Assembly (NCBI GenBank): GCA_036937835.1 | Contig: CM072862.1 | Span: forward strand, 11,436,501 to 11,500,500 | Direction of reading: 5' to 3' | DNA: 64,000 nucleotides | Source of the DNA: Pampus argenteus | Taxonomy: Eukaryota > Chordata > Actinopteri > Scombriformes > Stromateidae | Shown here: piece after piece, positions 12,548 to 23,635 of the stretch | Layout of the letters: each line of letters starts with the position of its first letter | Numbering within the stretch: position 1 is the stretch's first letter | Position numbers and translations under genes: made by a program | The notes under the pieces: generated by a model | What the model was told of the DNA's origin: nothing | The model's database searches: none | What the model saw: only the letters and a program-made list of their open reading frames with translations

Positions 12548-12578
<31 letters not shown>
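12548..12578. repeat. (CA)15.5, UG repeat upstream of MAM part 3 acceptor
   Basis: In transcript sense this is an uninterrupted (UG)n ending 29 nt before the exon. The spacer contains the 14-nt palindrome atgcacatgtgcat at 12531-12544 and the tract actttttcacag. Known biology: UG repeats bind TDP-43 and CELF proteins and can change use of a neighbouring exon, as in human CFTR exon 9. Confidence 0.95.
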
Positions 12579-12580
<2 letters not shown>

Positions 12581-13285
12581 ACATTAGAAACTGTCAATGA
12601 GCTATCAAAAAGACAAAAATCATCAGCTATCTGTAAGGCTTTTCTCCACAAACTCCCACCCAGGGAACACACTGTTAAGAGCAGAAAGAAATACATTGGA
12701 TACTATATGTCCTATAGGGGTGCCAAGTGGGAATATAAGCGCCAAGGTCAAATACTATAAACTATGTGAATGAAAATTAAAACGCCCATGGAAGAGCATT
12801 CATATGTCTTGAACTCCACAACTATAGTCCAGTGTATAGTTTTATTTCACACTCGGCACAAAAGCACAGCGGTAAGGGGGGAGAGAGAAGATCAGACAGA
12901 TGTGGAGAGGTACCTAGAAATGAAAGATCTGATAGAAATTGTTTGTTAATAACTTTGGTGACTTAAATATCACAGCCATGTGTTGTTTTGCTATGTCAGG
13001 AAAATATTTATATCTGTGGGAACAGAACATAAACTGTTGTCCTGAGTCCCGTAAAACAAGCCAAAAATGAATGGAGCCATAGATAAGTGATCCAAATAGT
13101 CTTTCTCTCTCTCATTCTCTCTCTATATATCTCTCTCTCAGGTCTCAAAGGTGTAAGAGAATCATTCATCTTCTTAATGATCCCCAGCAAGCTCCTAATT
13201 GGGACATTAACCAACCACCAGTGTCTTAAATAAATACACAAGCAGGGGGCATGATGGCATCCGTGTGCTATATACTGCATATACA

Positions 13286-13326
<41 letters not shown>

Positions 13327-13329
13327 TGT
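13286..13329. repeat. (TG)n microsatellite with CGCGCG interruption
   Basis: Alternating purine-pyrimidine tract; the central cgcgcg favours Z-DNA. Confidence 0.96.
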
Positions 13330-13859
13330 CAAACCTCAAACTATGAAACAAGCAGCAGGCTGTCAATAATTAAGACAGCTGTGACAAGAGCAAGTGTAGT
13401 GTTTGTGATACAGAAAAACATGTGTTTATTGGTTTAATGAAGCATGACTGAAGCCAAGATTAATTAATCCAAAGATGTGTGGAATCTAAATTGATCTGAT
13501 TAGTCAAAACCAATGGATTTCAGGTTTCTCTTTGTTGGGGTGCCCAAAGGAATTGTCTGACACTGGGAAATATGCTTATTAACTTTGTTGTGAGTTAGAT
13601 AAGAAGATCGATACAACATATCTGCCCATTGTTTTTACACGTTTGTCCTTTCTCCTTTTGGCCCCACCACCCTTTGCCTCTCTCTTCCCCTCCCTCAGTT
13701 GCACCCTCACCCTCACCACCACCCACACACACATACACACAAACACACACACCTTCACCCCTAAAATCAATGATTTACACTAAGCAGATTTGCTTTTTGT
13801 CACCATAACATGACTGTGTAAACAGATTTACATTCCCACAACATGAAGAATACCTGGAC

Positions 13860-13861
<2 letters not shown>

Positions 13862-13893
<32 letters not shown>
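13862..13893. repeat. (CA)16 microsatellite
   Basis: Uninterrupted CA dinucleotides. Confidence 0.97.
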
Positions 13894-13895
<2 letters not shown>

Positions 13896-15329
13896 CAGAG
13901 TGAAGAGGAAAGAGGAGTCTGATAAGTAGTCTATTGATTGGAGTGTTTTGGTGAGTGTCAGAGGGGCAGAGGAGAAGGCACAGCTCTATCAGAGCTACTT
14001 GTCTGCAGAATCATGAGTGAGGAAGCTGGACACACACAGCACACACACTGCTTGAACTCAGATGATTTGCAGTGTTTCTCTTTTGATAAGTAGAAGTGTG
14101 GCCACATGGGTTCTCTCCTCCTTCTGTCCCTCATGTCATCTTAAATAAGGTACGTGTCTTCTGTTTGTCTCTGCTTCTAGTGCTGGTTAACCTCTGATCC
14201 AAAGCTACAGTATAAACTGTGCACACAAAATTTGGAAAATTAAAATCAATGTAAACCAGTCAACACATATTTTTCAAAGAGTAAATAACCAGGAGCATCT
14301 AGGCATAACAAAATCTTTGTTTAAGCAAACCTCAGTAGACAAAAAGGTAATCTAGGAAAAATGATGATCTAAATTGTTATAGGAAGACACTTGTGTCCAG
14401 AAAAAGCATGCATCACTAAAAAACAAAGATAACACTTGCTAAAAGATACAAAATAATTTGATGCACTCTGTAAATGGCATGCTAACCCTGTTAACTGTGA
14501 GCTTCCTTTTCCACGGAGACCTGTAAACATTCATACAAGAAACTTAAGTTTATGATCTTACTAAATCATAGTGTAATCCAAAAAAAACATGCAAAGAAAA
14601 CCTGAAACCAAATAACCTAAAACTAATTTTTTTCTGTCTTCTTAAGTGAAATAATCCAGTGATTCCAAGTAAGCTTGCTAGTGGCAATCTGCAAACCAGA
14701 GTCTAAAATACTATCCAATACCAAAAAAAACACTACTAATTAATGTTGTTTATTGTTGCTGCTAGCTAGGCCAAAGAGGAACACATTAAGGTGAACAACA
14801 AAACTCATCACATGGGGAGTGGTCTATATTTGCTGGCTCATAAGGTCATAAGGCGTTCCTTATTCTCCAAGACCCTTAAAAGATTCCTTTCCCTGTTTCA
14901 TAATCAAGTAACTTCTTCAAAACATATATCATATATGCAGAGTGTGAAAGAGCATAGTATTGCTAAAAAAGTCACATATAGCCCTTTTAACACTTCACCA
15001 TACTCTTGCTCTACACAATCACTAGTTACAGTCCTTCAGTACGAAGAACTATCTCTTGCATCCTCTTACTTACTCTGAACATTACCCAGATGATGGCCTC
15101 TCCTGCAGCTCTCTGTTATGGTCTCTATGTACCTCTCCTTTGTGCCTCCTCATACTTGTTTGCTCACCCTTCCTTTTATTGTCACACTTCAATTTTCTCA
15201 GTCCATCTCACCTATCTTCTTTGCTCTCTCTCACTCTCTTCATTTACCCTCTGTGCTTTTTTTCACACTGGTCAACCCTCCTTCTCCCTCTACCCCCACT
15301 CTTTTCTTCTCATCTCTCCTCTCACCGAC

Positions 15330-15480
15330 CCTCTCTGTCTTATTTTCATCCTGTCTCTTTCCGTCATTAAGAGTCACACTGTGTCTCGCTGGCAAGAGTG
15401 TGAGCTCTGCCAAGGTAAGGCAATTAAAGCGACAACAGATTGGAACAGACTGGGAGAGCAACAGTAAATTGAGGGAGGGC
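15330..15480 (+). repeat. Inverted repeat arm A (unnamed family)
   Basis: The core 15419-15465 is 42/47 identical to the reverse complement of 18412-18458, by manual alignment. Similarity extends outward through gtcattaagag and a pyrimidine-rich flank. The family was not recognised. It lies about 1.0 kb downstream (in transcript sense) of MAM part 2. Confidence 0.8.
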
Positions 15481-16024
15481 TTGTAGCTGAGCTGGGCGTA
15501 ACTGGTAACAGATTGAACTAATCGTAAGCAAGCGCTGTGTGACTGATGTTACATTGTCTTGTCTCACTGCTTTGCTGGGAGAAACACCAACAAGAACTTT
15601 CAACAAACTGCTAAAAAACAAACAGAGTTCAAGTAAATGCTGCAGGATAAAGATTACTCATAAAGTGCTTTATAATTATATATGCAATCTCTTGTAAGAG
15701 AAGAGTATTGATAAGGAGCTCGCTTTGTAGGTGGTACATCAAAGGTTAAATAATCATATATGTATCAAATATTTTCAAAAGTTCACACAGTTAAATATGA
15801 TTTTATTATTACATATTCATACCTGGGTTCATACACACAGACAAATAGTGTACCCTTCTATACACTACAACATCTGTAGGAGAGACAGGAGGTCAGACAG
15901 GGAACAAATGTTACAGTGAAGCCTGTATGCTTGGCTATAGACGCATAAATCAAAATTGTGTATGCTTCCATGTGCATGTTTCTGCAAGTCTCACCATGTT
16001 TTCTTTTTATGTCTGTGTATGTAC

Positions 16025-16027
<3 letters not shown>

Positions 16028-16055
<28 letters not shown>
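16028..16055. repeat. (TG)14 microsatellite
   Basis: Uninterrupted TG dinucleotides. Confidence 0.96.
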
Positions 16056-16058
<3 letters not shown>

Positions 16059-16490
16059 GCTACAAGATGTATGCATTTTAGCTGTGTGACATAGCATATT
16101 ATGATGAACAGCTCCCCCAAATGACTGATTGTGTCTTGCCACTGCCATAAATCACACACCCAGTGGCCCCTTCAACTACCTCCAGACACACACGCTATGA
16201 GGCACAAGCAGAAATATACAAACAGAACTTTTGTAACAACCCCTCCCCACACACAATCACAGACACACACCCACAGTCCAGTGTTGCATCTGACAAGCTC
16301 TACAAGCAAGGGTCAAGCACAAAGTTCAACTTTTAAAAGAAGCCTAGAGATATGAGAACCCTGATAGAACCGAGTATCAGCACACTCTCTACTCTATATC
16401 CATGTGTGCCACTGTGTTTCTATGGATGCTCTCGAGTGGTAGAAGACAATCTATGTTTATGAGCACTATTCTCCTCCCTACTATACTCAC

Positions 16491-16652
16491 CAATGTGTTT
16501 CCCCTTCATGTGGTAGTAAAAGGAGACACAGTATGGGACTCTGCCGGAGCCCTTGGGGCCTCTGACTGAGGTCACATTAAAAAGAGGGGACAGCAGACGA
16601 GCCTTGTCCCCCTGAACACGCGGCCGCGATGCTTCAATGTACATGTAGTAGC
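16491..16652 (-). CDS. mdga1: mdga1 exon: MAM domain part 2
   Basis: A 162-nt phase 1-1 exon lies between ...ggtttcag and ATTG|GTGAGT. It reads GYYMYIEASRPRVQGDKARL, LSPLFNVTSV, then RGPKGSGRVPYCVSFYYHM and KGKHIG. GYYMYIE.SRPR and YC.SF.YHM.GKHIG are MAM signatures. The stretch RGPKGSGRVP is longer than in remembered mammalian MDGA1 and resembles the length of the MDGA2 loop, so it may keep an ancestral loop length. The sequon NVT is present. Confidence 0.94.
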
Positions 16653-16917
16653 CTGAAACCGACAAGACAAAATTCTTATGCCCCAACTATCAAATGCAAC
16701 TAAAAGTTAAATGTGAATATGAACTGAATGAAGTAAAATGAGGCAGCATCTAATGACAAAATGTAAGGTTGTAAGGTCAGATAAACAATTCGCATGCACT
16801 CTATTTTCATTTTTATTCTATTCATCACTATAGCTATAATGTCAAGTGGTAATATAAAAATTTTAATTATTTTCACATGGTGCATTGTACAGTTTGATAT
16901 CTCAGTACAGTTCTCAC

Positions 16918-17070
16918 CCTCCTTGGTTCCACTGCGGTCAGTCTCTGGGCCAGTATTGGCAGATCGTTTGGGATTCTGGGTCAGGTGATTCTGTCTTGTC
17001 CAGTCAAAGACATCACTCCGGTCTTGTGAGAAACCACAGATCCGCTCATCTTCAAAACCGCACACATGGT
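16918..17070 (-). CDS. mdga1: mdga1 exon: MAM domain part 1
   Basis: A 153-nt phase 1-1 exon lies between ...catgcctcag and GAGG|GTGAGA. It reads HVCGFEDERICGFSQDRSDV, then FDWTRQNHLTQNPKRSANTG and PETDRSGTKEG. CxFEDxxICGxxQD and FDWTRQ are the standard start of a MAM domain, and the LTQNPKRS.NTGP string is specific to MDGA1-type MAM domains. MAM domains in this family are thought to act in adhesion or dimerisation. The next exon is 265 bp downstream. Confidence 0.94.
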
Positions 17071-19116
17071 CTGAGGCATGTGTGTATGGGAAAAACAACA
17101 AAGACAAAACACATTACATCCGTGACATGTCAGGCAGGTGACATTACGATATGTTAAACAATATACAGTTGTCCTTTTTTTCCACTTTCCCAAGAAAATG
17201 AATGGCAACAATATAGCCAGCCAGGCAATTAGACACAATGTAGGAAGCAGTGTGAAAGTTATGTTGCATGTTATATATATCCTGATGACTGGGTGAGGTT
17301 ACGTCAATTGTAAAAACTAAATGAAAGTCCTGACATTAAAAAAAAAATCACTTATTAGAAAGTTAGTTAACTTTTCGAATGCACAATATTTCTGTCAAAA
17401 CAAGGTATGTAGCCCGAAGATATAAGAGAAAAAACAGTGCAGCACAATTATCAGAGGGAGAACAGTTAATGGGAACGTTAACAGTTACAGTAACAGTAAC
17501 AGTATATATATGTATATATAATGAAATAAAAAATAATGGTTAAAGAAGGGGGCTTAATTTTCTCTCAAGTCAAGTGTAAATTTATTTTTAAACCTGCATT
17601 GTCTGGTTGCATTGGGACCAAAAAAACATACTGAGAACCTAATGTAGTTTGTTTGCTCTAAATCAGTGGATAGGTTGGCAAAACCTAGTTTTAGTTTCTT
17701 TTGACACAGAAGAAAAAAAACAAGCATACCTCAATGCATTACTAATACAGTGACAACTCTGAAGCAGTTCATTTATGGTGAGAACATGATCCAACCTTGA
17801 TCTGACCCAATTACAAGACATACTCTGCAAATTTGAGGTAAAAGGCTCCCATAGCCAGGGGTGAAAAGCAGGAAAGTATAGAAACTGAGCCAAGGGAAAA
17901 ACAACAGAGTTTACCAACTCATCCCTGGATTTGGCCCAAAGCAAACTGAAATAGGTTTGAACATGTCTTAAGATGCATGGTTTATTGTAGAAAACATGTT
18001 TTTTTCCTAAATTGTCTTAAAAATAATAAACCTTTAAAGAATGTGTCCACTCATTTGTGGGACAAAAACATACAAAACTCTTTTGAATTTAACTGTTAGT
18101 GTCCTTGATACTGGCATTTCTTGTTAAACCTGATAGAGGAGATTCTCTGTCTCTGTCACGTTGCCCATCTGGAGGGCTCTGCCATTACTCACTAAATCAA
18201 TGAAAATCAAGGCAAGCAAGTAGCATCGGCCATCTAAAACCATCAAAGCTGACAGATTCAGTGAAAGCTTCCTGGACACATACACAGTCTGCTGCAGATG
18301 CATATGGTGCATGCTCCCCATGGGGATGGCTTGTGTGTGTTTCTTTGTTTCAGGGAGCTAATCTATTACTATTCACACCCTGCTCCACTACATGTGCTCC
18401 TTTCAATTTGCACTGTTGTTCTCGCAGTCTGTTCCAATCTGCTGTTGTTTTAATTGCCTCACCCTGGCGGAGCCAACTGCCACTCCTGCCAGAAAAATGC
18501 TGTGTGTCTCTTAATGAAGAAAGTAGACAAGATGCAATTGACTGAGAAAGAGAGAGGGACAGCAATACAGGAAAAAGGTTGAGAGGCAGAAAGAGTTAGT
18601 GCTAGACGGTGAGGGAGATAAGGGATTCACAGAGCGGGAAGGGAGAAGCAATGTAAGGTGAGATGTAACACAGTTTTAATGTAGCATGTGGGTTTCAAAT
18701 ATTAAAAAAAAGACGCTGCACACATACTTAGCCTACATACAATATTTTCAAAGCCTTAGACGGATCACATTGCCTTAGCCAGTCTCGTATGCTCCAATCA
18801 TGGCCATTTCTTTCTTCTTAAATGTCATGGACCTGCTTCCAGCCATCAGATTCTTCTCACATCCTACTGTTACACCACCCTCCTCCCTCACAACAAGATT
18901 TAATAAAGGCCAGGGCTAGGTCATGGAAAACTTTGCATTGACAAACTTGTGCTGACATTGCTTGCAGCGTACAAGCTAAATTAGCTTGCATCAAAATTCA
19001 ACGTGCCTTCTGAATCTCTCCACCCTGTCATCAATCAGGTCACAACAACAAGCTCAAGATTATGAAAAATGGAAATATGAAGGAGCGGAGGATGGTAGTT
19101 TAGAGATAATTCTCAC
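17071..19116 (-). other. mdga1: Intron between the microexon and MAM part 1
   Basis: A 2.05-kb intron. It carries arm B of the inverted repeat pair at 18399-18548. Nothing else coding-like was seen. Confidence 0.75.
18399..18548 (-). repeat. Inverted repeat arm B (unnamed family)
   Basis: Minus-oriented partner of 15330-15480. The best-matching part is 18412-18458. The two arms bracket the exons at 16491-16652 and 16918-17070. Confidence 0.8.
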
Positions 19117-19140
19117 CTGAAGGTCTTGGGTAAGTGTAGG
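19117..19140 (-). CDS. mdga1: mdga1 24-nt microexon (FN3-MAM linker)
   Basis: Twenty-four nucleotides lie between the acceptor ...ttttcttacag and the donor CAG|GTGAGA. Phase is 1 on both sides. Spliced in, it encodes PYTYPRPS between the FN3-like exon (...IIQYSE) and the MAM exon (DHVCGFEDE...). The resulting E-P-seven residues-D-x-x-C spacing equals the linker I remember in mammalian MDGA1, which supports a real and normally included exon. Skipping would also keep the frame but remove eight linker residues. It is too short for automated reading-frame detection. Confidence 0.78.
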
Positions 19141-19302
19141 CTGTAAGAAAATTATAATGATATTGATTAACACTCAGATATCCACGCATGTATCATATAT
19201 TGTTTTGTGCAACATACTTATATGGATATAAACGATATTGACATCAAAAAAGGTGTTTATTTAAAAAGATGTTCATTTGAAAAGATTTTAAATGAGACTC
19301 AC

Positions 19303-19483
19303 GTTCTGAATACTGGATGATGCGACTGACGTAGTCCGCAGTGCTGTAGGTGGTGATCGGGGCTAGTCTGACCTCATAGGACAAAGGGATTCTCAGGTCT
19401 GGTATGACGTGGGACATCAGCACACCCTTCTCTGGCTCCTTCCCCTTGAGGTCTATCTGCCCCTTGAGCAGGTTCTGCTTGTT
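19303..19483 (-). CDS. mdga1: mdga1 exon: second part of the FN3-like domain
   Basis: A 181-nt exon lies between ...acaaatctag and GAAC|GTGAGT, entering in phase 0 and leaving in phase 1. It reads NKQNLLKGQIDLKGKEPEKG, VLMSHVIPDLRIPLSYEVRL and APITTYSTADYVSRIIQYSE. SYEVRL.P.TT and SRII.Y.E match the end of the MDGA1 FN3-like domain. The intron after it is only 162 bp and leads to a microexon. Confidence 0.92.
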
Positions 19484-20861
19484 CTAGATTTGTATAGGTA
19501 GGGAGAGATGCAGACATGTTAAGATGTATACTGACAAATATGCAGACATGTGCAAAAAAAAAAACAGTACATACAAAGACATGCAGTGCACAAGAAAGAA
19601 ATGTCATAAAATACAACTAATCTGCTTCAGAAGCAGATACAATAAGAGCCACGAAGAGCTGTCAATACTGCCAGGACCTTCCATCTTCTTTCCTACCAAT
19701 CCGTTGGGTTTATCATACCATCCCACCCTCTTCTGTGATGGCTAATTCACTTTCAGTAATAACATAAAGCTCCAGCACAACTACCATCTGAATGCCATAT
19801 TGACTGCTCCTATAGTATAAAACTGGTAGTACACTTGGCAATTTGGGGTTCAAGGTCAGCTCAAATGAGATTAAAGCATATCCTTGACCACTGATCGGTG
19901 TTCTACTGAAATGTGTTTTGTCTTGTAAGGCAATAGCCACTTATCTACATACAGCATGTACACCATCATATTATTTTACTTGTGTGTATCTGTGCATATG
20001 TTTCCTCACGTTTCCATTAATGGTCTGTAACCTTAGGTATCGGCACAAAGCCAGCTCTGGGCTTATAGCCATGTAATTTAGTACCTATCTCGCTTTAAAA
20101 CACAGCGTAGTCTACATTAGTCTCAGTACATCTGTATACATCATGTGTTTTTGTTTTATGTAAGATGTTGATATCCACCACAATGTATTGCTGCCCACCA
20201 ATGCCACAACATGAACTCAATAAACTTGGTATCAAATACATTTCTTTCACCTCTCCCTATGCATTTATGATTTGAGATGATGAAGCATTATATAACCAGT
20301 TGATATTAAATCCCCAAAAACATTGTTTATACTGAATTAGCTGTATAATCCATGTGAAAATGAAAAATAAAAAACATTATGAGGTTAATCCAGTCCAATT
20401 GTTGTCTCATATATATATATATTTAAAAAAAGTTAAGTTAGGCATGTTTTTTATTTTATTTTATTTTTTTGTCAGTACCATTTTTAATAGCACCATTGCT
20501 GTTATTCCACCCACAGAGAGAAGGATCCATTAGCTGTGAATCTGCCTCTGATCCTAGCTACTTAAAGACCTAACAGTGAGCTCAATCTAATGCATTAGGT
20601 CAGCCACTCCACCATAACACCTTAGTACACCCACAGCATGCCATTATCAGGTAATGCATGCAGCAGAGGCGTGTGCACGCTTGTGTGTGTATAGTAAATG
20701 TCTATAGTGCAGAGGCTTTACATGGTGAGCAGGCTGATTACACAAGTTCGAGCACATACTGTAATACACAGAAAGACTCAGATTCTCTGTCATTCAATGT
20801 GGATTCACACTAATTTATAGTATCTACAGTATATGTTGATTAATTTATTGAATTTACTATA

Positions 20862-21862
20862 CTGTGGTGTGAAAAAGTGTTTGCCCCCTTCCTGACGTCT
20901 TATTTTTTGCATGTTTGTCATACCTAAATGTTTCAGATCATCAAACAAATTTTAATACATGACAAAGATAACACAAGTAAACACAAAATGCTATTTTTAC
21001 ATGAAGATTTGTATTATTAAGGGAAAACAAAATCCAAACCTGTGTGAATAAATGCTTGCCCCCCCTAAAGCTTTAGGACTCCAGCGAACCACAGTGAGAG
21101 CCGTTATCCACAAATGGTGAAAACATGGAACAGTGGTGAACCTTCCCAGGAGTGGCTGGATGACCAAAATTACCCCAAGAGGTCAAAAAAGACCCCACAA
21201 CAACATCCAAAGAACTGCAGGCCTCAATTGCCTCAGTTAAAGTCAGTGTTCATAACTCACTCATGTTGGGCTGCTTCAGGACCTGGACTTGCTGTGATAA
21301 ATGAATTCTGCCATCTACCAAAAAATCCTGAAGAAGAACATCCGGCCATCTGTCCGTGACCTCAAGCTGAAGCTCAAACTTGGGTTTTTCAGCAGGACAA
21401 TAATCCAACACACTCCAGCAAGTCCACATCTGAATGGCTAAATAAAAACAAAATGACTTGTGTGTGGTCTAGTCAAAGTCCTGACCTCAATCCTATGGAG
21501 TTGTTGTGGCATGACCTTAAAAATGCGGTTCATGCTCGAAAACGCTCCAAAGTGGCTGAATTACAACAATTCTGCAATGATGAGTGGGCAAAAATTCCTC
21601 CACAGCGCTGTAAAAGACTCATTGCAAGTTATTGCAAGCACTATCACAAATGCTGCCAAGGGCCCAACCAGTTATTAGGTTTAGGAGGCAAACTTGTTTT
21701 CCCTTAATAATAAAAACCTTTATTAAAAAACTGTATTTTGTGTTTACTTGTATTATCTTTGACTAATATTTAAATTTGTCTGATGATCTGAAACAATTTA
21801 AGTGTGACAAACTTAATAATATAAGCAATCAGGAAGGGGCCAAACACTTTTTCACCACTGTG
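20862..21862 (+). mobile_element. Tc1/mariner element, decayed, with both ends
   Basis: Imperfect inverted ends of about 90-100 nt face each other: left ctgtggtgtgaaaaagtg continuing with ttgcccccttcctga, right (minus strand) cacagtggtgaaaaagtg continuing similarly. Both sit next to TA dinucleotides (20860-20861 and 21863-21864), the expected target duplication. At about 1.0 kb the element is shorter than a full-length Tc1 element. Confidence 0.88.
21064..21707 (+). pseudogene. Tc1 transposase pseudogene
   Basis: The plus strand reads KALGLQRTTVRAVIHKW, then a stop, then HGTVVNLPRSGW, all from the helix-turn-helix and linker region of Tc1 transposases. Further on, after frameshifts, come KILKKNIRPSV and WSSQSPDLNPMELLWHDLKN, followed by VAELQQFCNDEWAKIPPQR, which is the conserved end with the last catalytic region. 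Stops and frame changes and a large missing middle make it inactive. It lies antisense within an mdga1 intron. Confidence 0.88.
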
Positions 21863-22867
21863 TAACACCAAGTATTATTTAATGTTGACTTAATTATTGT
21901 TTTTAATTTTATACTTCCTCTTTTAATGTAAAGGAGGCAAAGCAACCTTTTGTCTAAAGACAGTTACATCAAGTAGAGGTCACAGGTTTCAATTTCACAA
22001 ACAACAATGCGTCTTGTTGAAGTTTTCATGAGTAAGGTCTTGCACCCCTACCCGTTTACTCTTTTTTTTAAGTCTTGAGTTATCAGGTACATATGTAGTA
22101 TTCCTGCAAAATTGAGGTTTTGATTAAATAAAAATGTGGGTCAAATGCTATTCAGAGGTTACTGTAAATTTTATGTTCTGTCCTTTAATCTGTGATTGAG
22201 AGAAAAAGGAGACAAGAGCTATATATGTGAAAGAATAAATAAAGAGTAAAACATGAAGGGCACTTCTGTTTCCATTTCTGTGTATCTATACTTTTTATTA
22301 TTGTAAATATTGTTAGCATTAAAGCTGGTACATCACATCACATCCACCACACAGCAGAGAGGTTGTAGAAGGAAACAGAGAGGAGAGTGTAGTTCTCCAT
22401 CCCAGTGTTAGATGAATTGCTTAATTTTCTAACTCCATTTTTTGGAGAACCTGGCTCACTCTTCCCTCCATAAGGCTTTGCTCAGCACTTCTTTTCATTG
22501 TTGACAAATACAGCATACTATAATAAACTTATGGTGTATCTGCACCATAGGATATTTACTCGGTTGCCACCATAACTGACTATGTAAACTCATACATTAT
22601 CATACTGTTACAATATTTTTCAAGGTAGCAGTTACATAGCAAAATGTATTGCACCCTTTTAACACCCACTTACACTTGCATTTATCCATATAAACATTTA
22701 CACATTGCTCGTGCAGCATATGCATAATTATGTGGAATACAGCAGGAAAGAAAAGCTATGCTCATGTAATATGCATAGAGTATGTGTTAGCAGGGAGCGA
22801 TGAGTTAATAATGCTGAGGACTCTGAGCTTTACAAGTGGAATGTGCTTCTTGAGTGGACAGGGTCTG

Positions 22868-22869
<2 letters not shown>

Positions 22870-22904
<35 letters not shown>
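22870..22904. repeat. (CA)17 microsatellite
   Basis: Uninterrupted CA dinucleotides, 270 bp from a long TG repeat of opposite sense. Confidence 0.96.
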
Positions 22905-22909
<5 letters not shown>

Positions 22910-23142
22910 AGCACACACACTTGTCCTTTTTCCAGTATGTGGGAAAAAGACAATATAAAAAAAATGACTAGACTAAAACCGTGCACAAGCACATACACTG
23001 TGTGGAGCCTGAAACCCACACTGGATCAATAAGGTGCCAAAGTGTGACTCAGAGGAATTCAGCTGCTCCCATCACAGGTAAAAGTCTTTGGGTCCCTGCG
23101 TCTGTCTGTGTCTGATTCCCTCAGTAGGTTAGTGGACAAAGT

Positions 23143-23171
23143 GTGTGTGTCTTGATGTGTGTGTGTGTCTG

Positions 23172-23216
<45 letters not shown>

Positions 23217-23229
23217 GTGTGTGTGTGTG
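23143..23229. repeat. (TG)n microsatellite
   Basis: A TG-rich tract whose nearly pure core is 23174-23228, about 27 units with one GC step. It makes the Cys/Val artefact frame on the plus strand. Confidence 0.96.
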
Positions 23230-23599
23230 AGCTTACATGACAGGCAAAGGGACAGGGGGCAAGTGAGTAAGACATACAACATGCACAGAAAGGACCAACA
23301 GAGGGAGGCAGTCAGAGTGATTGAGTGATTGACATGTTTAAAGAGGAAGAGAGGTGGTTGGTTGATACTGACTGATACAGAAGTCCATCTACCTCTTTTG
23401 ACGTGTGTGTGTGTGTGTCTGTGTGACTGTGGGGCTCATGTGTATGTCAGTGCCACACATACGCTTTCAGGATATTCAGTCAGTGTTTTCAGTTGTGTCT
23501 CCATCATACTGTCAACAAAGAGACGACAAGACAAAGAATGTGTGAATAGAGGGTGAGAGTGAGGGAGCAGCCATGAGATAAAAACACAGACTTACAGTG

Positions 23600-23601
23600 A
23601 T

Positions 23602-23627
<26 letters not shown>
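23600..23627. repeat. (TG)14 microsatellite
   Basis: TG dinucleotides running into a short GA tract. Confidence 0.95.

Positions 23628-23635
<8 letters not shown>

Larger units (their letters stand above)
12519..16490 (-). other. mdga1: Intron between MAM parts 2 and 3
   Basis: A 4-kb intron with (CA)n at 12548-12578 and 13862-13893, (TG)n at 13286-13329 and 16028-16055, a long pyrimidine-rich plus-strand stretch at 15120-15360, and one arm of an inverted repeat pair at 15330-15480. The long plus-strand open frames at 15006-15486 follow the pyrimidine bias and are not genes. Confidence 0.75.

Noticed and set aside
15006..15486. Overlapping plus-strand open frames of 104 to 153 residues
   Set aside because: They follow a pyrimidine-rich intronic stretch, are Ser/Leu/Pro-rich in all frames, and match no family. 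The open frames come from base composition.
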